This document shows, piece by piece, positions 5,537-7,352 of a stretch of 7,352 bases of DNA. A program made the translations under genes and the position numbers. Origin of the DNA: Clostridia bacterium (GTDB taxonomy: Bacteria > Bacillota > Clostridia > Oscillospirales > CAG-272). The DNA is taken from positions 1-7,352 of the forward strand of contig JAFNVK010000017.1 of NCBI GenBank assembly GCA_017379815.1. The letters are read 5' to 3'. The notes under the pieces are model-generated. The model was given only the letters and a program-made list of their open reading frames with translations, was not told the DNA's origin and searched no databases. The number at the start of each line of letters is the position of its first letter. Within the stretch, counting starts at the first letter, position 1.

Positions 5537-5567
5537 GCGGAAGATTTCTCAACATTTCTGATCATGC

Positions 5568-5596
5568 TTGACACTTTATGCGCACACGGCTATAAT
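5568..5596 (+). promoter_or_regulatory. Perfect consensus sigma-A promoter of the dehydrogenase/malic enzyme operon
   Basis: TTGACA (5568-5573) and TATAAT (5591-5596) with exactly 17 bp between them match consensus at every position. The start should be near 5603, giving a short leader of about 37 nt with no riboswitch or attenuator. This predicts high, possibly constitutive expression unless a repressor acts here. Confidence 0.93.
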
Positions 5597-5626
5597 GATA
5601 CTGTAAGAACCAGATTATGATATCTT

Positions 5627-5631
5627 GGAGG
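5627..5631 (+). promoter_or_regulatory. Ribosome binding site that fixes the dehydrogenase start
   Basis: GGAGG lies 8 nt before the ATG at 5640. A TTG at 5625 is in frame but overlaps this site, so it cannot be the start. Confidence 0.9.
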
Positions 5632-5639
5632 AAATTATC

Positions 5640-6752
5640 ATGGCAAAGACCAACATCGTCGATTGGACAACGATCACCAATTTCGTGATCGACGCATTCG
5701 TGGGCTACGGCATTCCCCGTGAGGACGCCGAGATCTGTGCGGACGTTCTGCTCGAGTCGGACAAGAGAGGCATCGAGTCCCACGGCTGCAACCGCTTCAA
5801 GCCCGTGTACCTTGACCGCATCAAGGCAGGCATTCAGAATCCCGTCACCAACATCACCGTGGTCAAGGAGACCGAGACCACCGCAGTGCTTGATGGCAAC
5901 CACGGTATGGGCCAGGTCATCGGTTACAAGGCCATGAGCATGGCCATCGAAAAGGCAAAGAGATACGGCATGGGCATGGTCGTCGTGCGCAACTCCTGCC
6001 ACTACGGCATTGCGGGCTACTACACCTCCATGGCCACCAAGGCAGGCTGCATCGGCATGACGGGAACCAACGCCCGTCCCACGGTAGCTCCCACCTTTGG
6101 CGTGAAGGGTGCCTTCGGCACCAACCCCCTCACGCTTGGCGTTCCCACCGATGAGGCGTTTGATTTCAACTTTGACGCGGCTTCCTCCACCTATCAGAAC
6201 GGTAAGCTGGAGTACTATTCCCGTATCGGCAAGGACGCTCCCGCCGGCGCATTGGTTGGCACTGACGGCGAGGCCTACGAGGGAAGGGCTGACGAGGCTC
6301 TGAAGGCAATGGCACGCGGCGAGGCCGCGCTCTGCACGCTGGGCGGCCCCGGCGAGGAGGGCTGCGGTTATAAAGGCTATGGCTTTGCCATGTTCGTGGA
6401 GCTTCTTTCCGCCGTTCTGCAGGACGGTCACTACGGTCAGTATCTGACCGGCAAGGATGAAAACGGAAATAAGCGTCCCTTTGGTCTTGGTCACTTCTTT
6501 ATCGCCATTGACACCGACCATTTCCTTGGCGAGGATCTCTGCCGCAAGAAGGCAGGCGACATCATCCGCGAGGTCCGCTCCACCGAGAAGGCGCCCGGCG
6601 CCGAGCGCATCTACAGTGCAGGCGAGAAGGAGCACGAGATCCGTCTTGCACGTCACGCAGGCGTGCCGATCAACGAGTCGGTGCAAAAGGAGTTCATCGC
6701 CATCCGCGACGAGCTGGGTCTTGCGCAGTATAAGTTCCCCTTTGAGGACTGA
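5640..6752 (+). CDS. Ldh2-family malate/L-lactate/ureidoglycolate-type dehydrogenase
   Basis: The 370-residue protein belongs to the Ldh2/AllD/sulfolactate dehydrogenase family, NAD(P)-dependent oxidoreductases of 2-hydroxyacids that do not use a classical Rossmann fold. Its length is usual for the family. Visible signatures are SDKRGIESHG (40-49), the catalytic-His region NSCHYGIAGYY (118-128, His121), GTNARPTVAPTFGVKGAFGT (142-161), DAASST (179-184) and KGYGFAMFVELLSAVL (245-260). Family members reduce oxaloacetate, pyruvate, sulfopyruvate or oxidise ureidoglycolate, and the sequence alone does not settle the substrate. The malic enzyme 36 bp downstream favours malate (oxaloacetate + NADH to malate), but lactate remains possible. 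The protein should be cytosolic. The start at 5640 follows GGAGG at 8-nt spacing, under a consensus promoter. Confidence 0.93.
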   Translation: MAKTNIVDWTTITNFVIDAFVGYGIPREDAEICADVLLESDKRGIESHGCNRFKPVYLDRIKAGIQNPVTNITVVKETETTAVLDGNHGMGQVIGYKAMSMAIEKAKRYGMGMVVVRNSCHYGIAGYYTSMATKAGCIGMTGTNARPTVAPTFGVKGAFGTNPLTLGVPTDEAFDFNFDAASSTYQNGKLEYYSRIGKDAPAGALVGTDGEAYEGRADEALKAMARGEAALCTLGGPGEEGCGYKGYGFAMFVELLSAVLQDGHYGQYLTGKDENGNKRPFGLGHFFIAIDTDHFLGEDLCRKKAGDIIREVRSTEKAPGAERIYSAGEKEHEIRLARHAGVPINESVQKEFIAIRDELGLAQYKFPFED

Positions 6753-6788
6753 TCCACACCAAAAACAGCGAACGGAGAATTCGGTTTT

Positions 6789-7352
6789 ATGAATATCAGA
6801 GAAGAATCCCTCAAGAAGCATTATGAATGGAACGGCAAGATCGAGGTGGTCTCCCGCGTAGCGGTTGAGGATCGCCACGACCTGTCGCTTGCTTACACTC
6901 CCGGCGTTGCCGAGCCCTGCCTTGCCATCAAGGAGGACGTGAACCGCTCCTACGAGCTGACGCGCCGCAAGAACCTCGTGGCCGTCATCACCGACGGAAC
7001 GGCGGTTCTCGGTCTTGGCGACATCGGTCCTGAGGCTGGTATGCCCGTAATGGAGGGCAAGTGCCTGCTCTTTAAGGAATTTGCCGACGTAGACGCCTTC
7101 CCGCTCTGCATCCGCTCCAAGGACGTGGACGAGATCGTGCGCACCGTATCCCTGCTTGCAGGCAGCTTTGGCGGCATCAACCTCGAGGACATCAGCGCAC
7201 CCCGCTGCTTCGAGATCGAGCGCCGACTCAAGGAGACCTGCGACATTCCCGTCTTCCACGACGATCAGCACGGCACGGACATCGTGGTTGCCGCCGCCGT
7301 CCTCAACGCACTCAAGGTCGTTGGCAAAAAGCTCTCGGACATTCGCATCACC
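6789..7352 (+). CDS. Malic enzyme, NAD(P)-dependent (3' end beyond window)
   Basis: The first 188 residues are present; the gene runs off the right edge before the nucleotide-binding Rossmann motif, so NAD or NADP preference cannot be read. Malic enzyme oxidatively decarboxylates malate to pyruvate and CO2 with a divalent metal. Signatures are YTPGVAEPC (36-44, catalytic Tyr36), VITDGTAVLGLGDIGPEAG (66-84), MPVMEGK with the catalytic Lys91, NLEDI (131-135, metal-binding Glu/Asp) and PVFHDDQHGTDIV (154-166). The short N-terminus fits the bacterial form of about 390-410 residues; a fusion to phosphotransacetylase (MaeB type) cannot be excluded without the rest. The ATG at 6789 follows GGAG with a rather long 11-nt spacing. 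It is 36 bp after the dehydrogenase gene with no terminator or promoter between, so the two are probably one operon acting on malate. Confidence 0.95.
   Translation, partial: MNIREESLKKHYEWNGKIEVVSRVAVEDRHDLSLAYTPGVAEPCLAIKEDVNRSYELTRRKNLVAVITDGTAVLGLGDIGPEAGMPVMEGKCLLFKEFADVDAFPLCIRSKDVDEIVRTVSLLAGSFGGINLEDISAPRCFEIERRLKETCDIPVFHDDQHGTDIVVAAAVLNALKVVGKKLSDIRIT

Noticed and set aside
5562..7271. Long minus-strand open frame of 569 codons
   Set aside because: It is antisense to the Ldh2-family and malic enzyme genes, whose catalytic motifs are unmistakable, and it runs through their promoter.

Overview
The window looks like a chromosomal segment of a moderately GC-rich member of the Bacillota (Clostridia), probably an uncultured gut lineage. 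The reasons are strong AGGAGG-type ribosome binding sites, A/T-rich intergenic promoters of the sigma-A type, a Clostridia-type DUF5685 protein beside a J-domain protein with a Cys-rich tail, and a lipoprotein of the OB-fold/Ig kind common in these bacteria. I assign this from gene content and protein style only; no rRNA or other phylogenetic marker is present. No phage, plasmid, IS or CRISPR gene is visible.

Layout. Four transcription units can be read, each with a plausible sigma-A promoter of exactly 17-bp spacing. (1) Positions 1-1795, minus strand: the first 598 residues of a large surface lipoprotein made of OB-fold-like modules and an Ig-like domain; its C-terminus lies beyond the window. 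(2) 2005-2817, minus: a monocistronic 270-residue membrane protein with two membrane helices and a strikingly Ala-rich tail, ending in a strong intrinsic terminator. (3) 5362 down to 3279, minus: a three-gene operon of a DUF5685 protein, a J-domain protein with a Cys-rich tail that overlaps it by ATGA, and a multi-pass membrane protein. Its terminator is at 3125-3154. (4) 5640 to the right edge, plus, divergent from (3) and under a perfect consensus promoter: an Ldh2-family malate/lactate-type dehydrogenase followed 36 bp later by a malic enzyme cut by the window edge.

How the genes may work together. Unit 4 is a metabolic pair: an NAD(P)-linked 2-hydroxyacid dehydrogenase plus malic enzyme could interconvert oxaloacetate, malate and pyruvate. 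Unit 3 is the least understood part. Its DUF5685 protein has two Asp-rich motifs reminiscent of head-to-head prenyl synthases (phytoene/squalene synthase) and an N-terminal Cys cluster, and it is coupled to a co-chaperone-like protein with ten Cys in its last 26 residues and to a membrane protein.

The gap between units 2 and 3 (about 2896-3278) has no convincing gene. It holds a terminator, nested inverted repeats with a UNCG-type hairpin, an 11-bp tandem duplication, a 13-bp perfect inverted repeat and a short CCGCGTCC tandem repeat. This is the best place in the window to look for an undescribed intergenic element.
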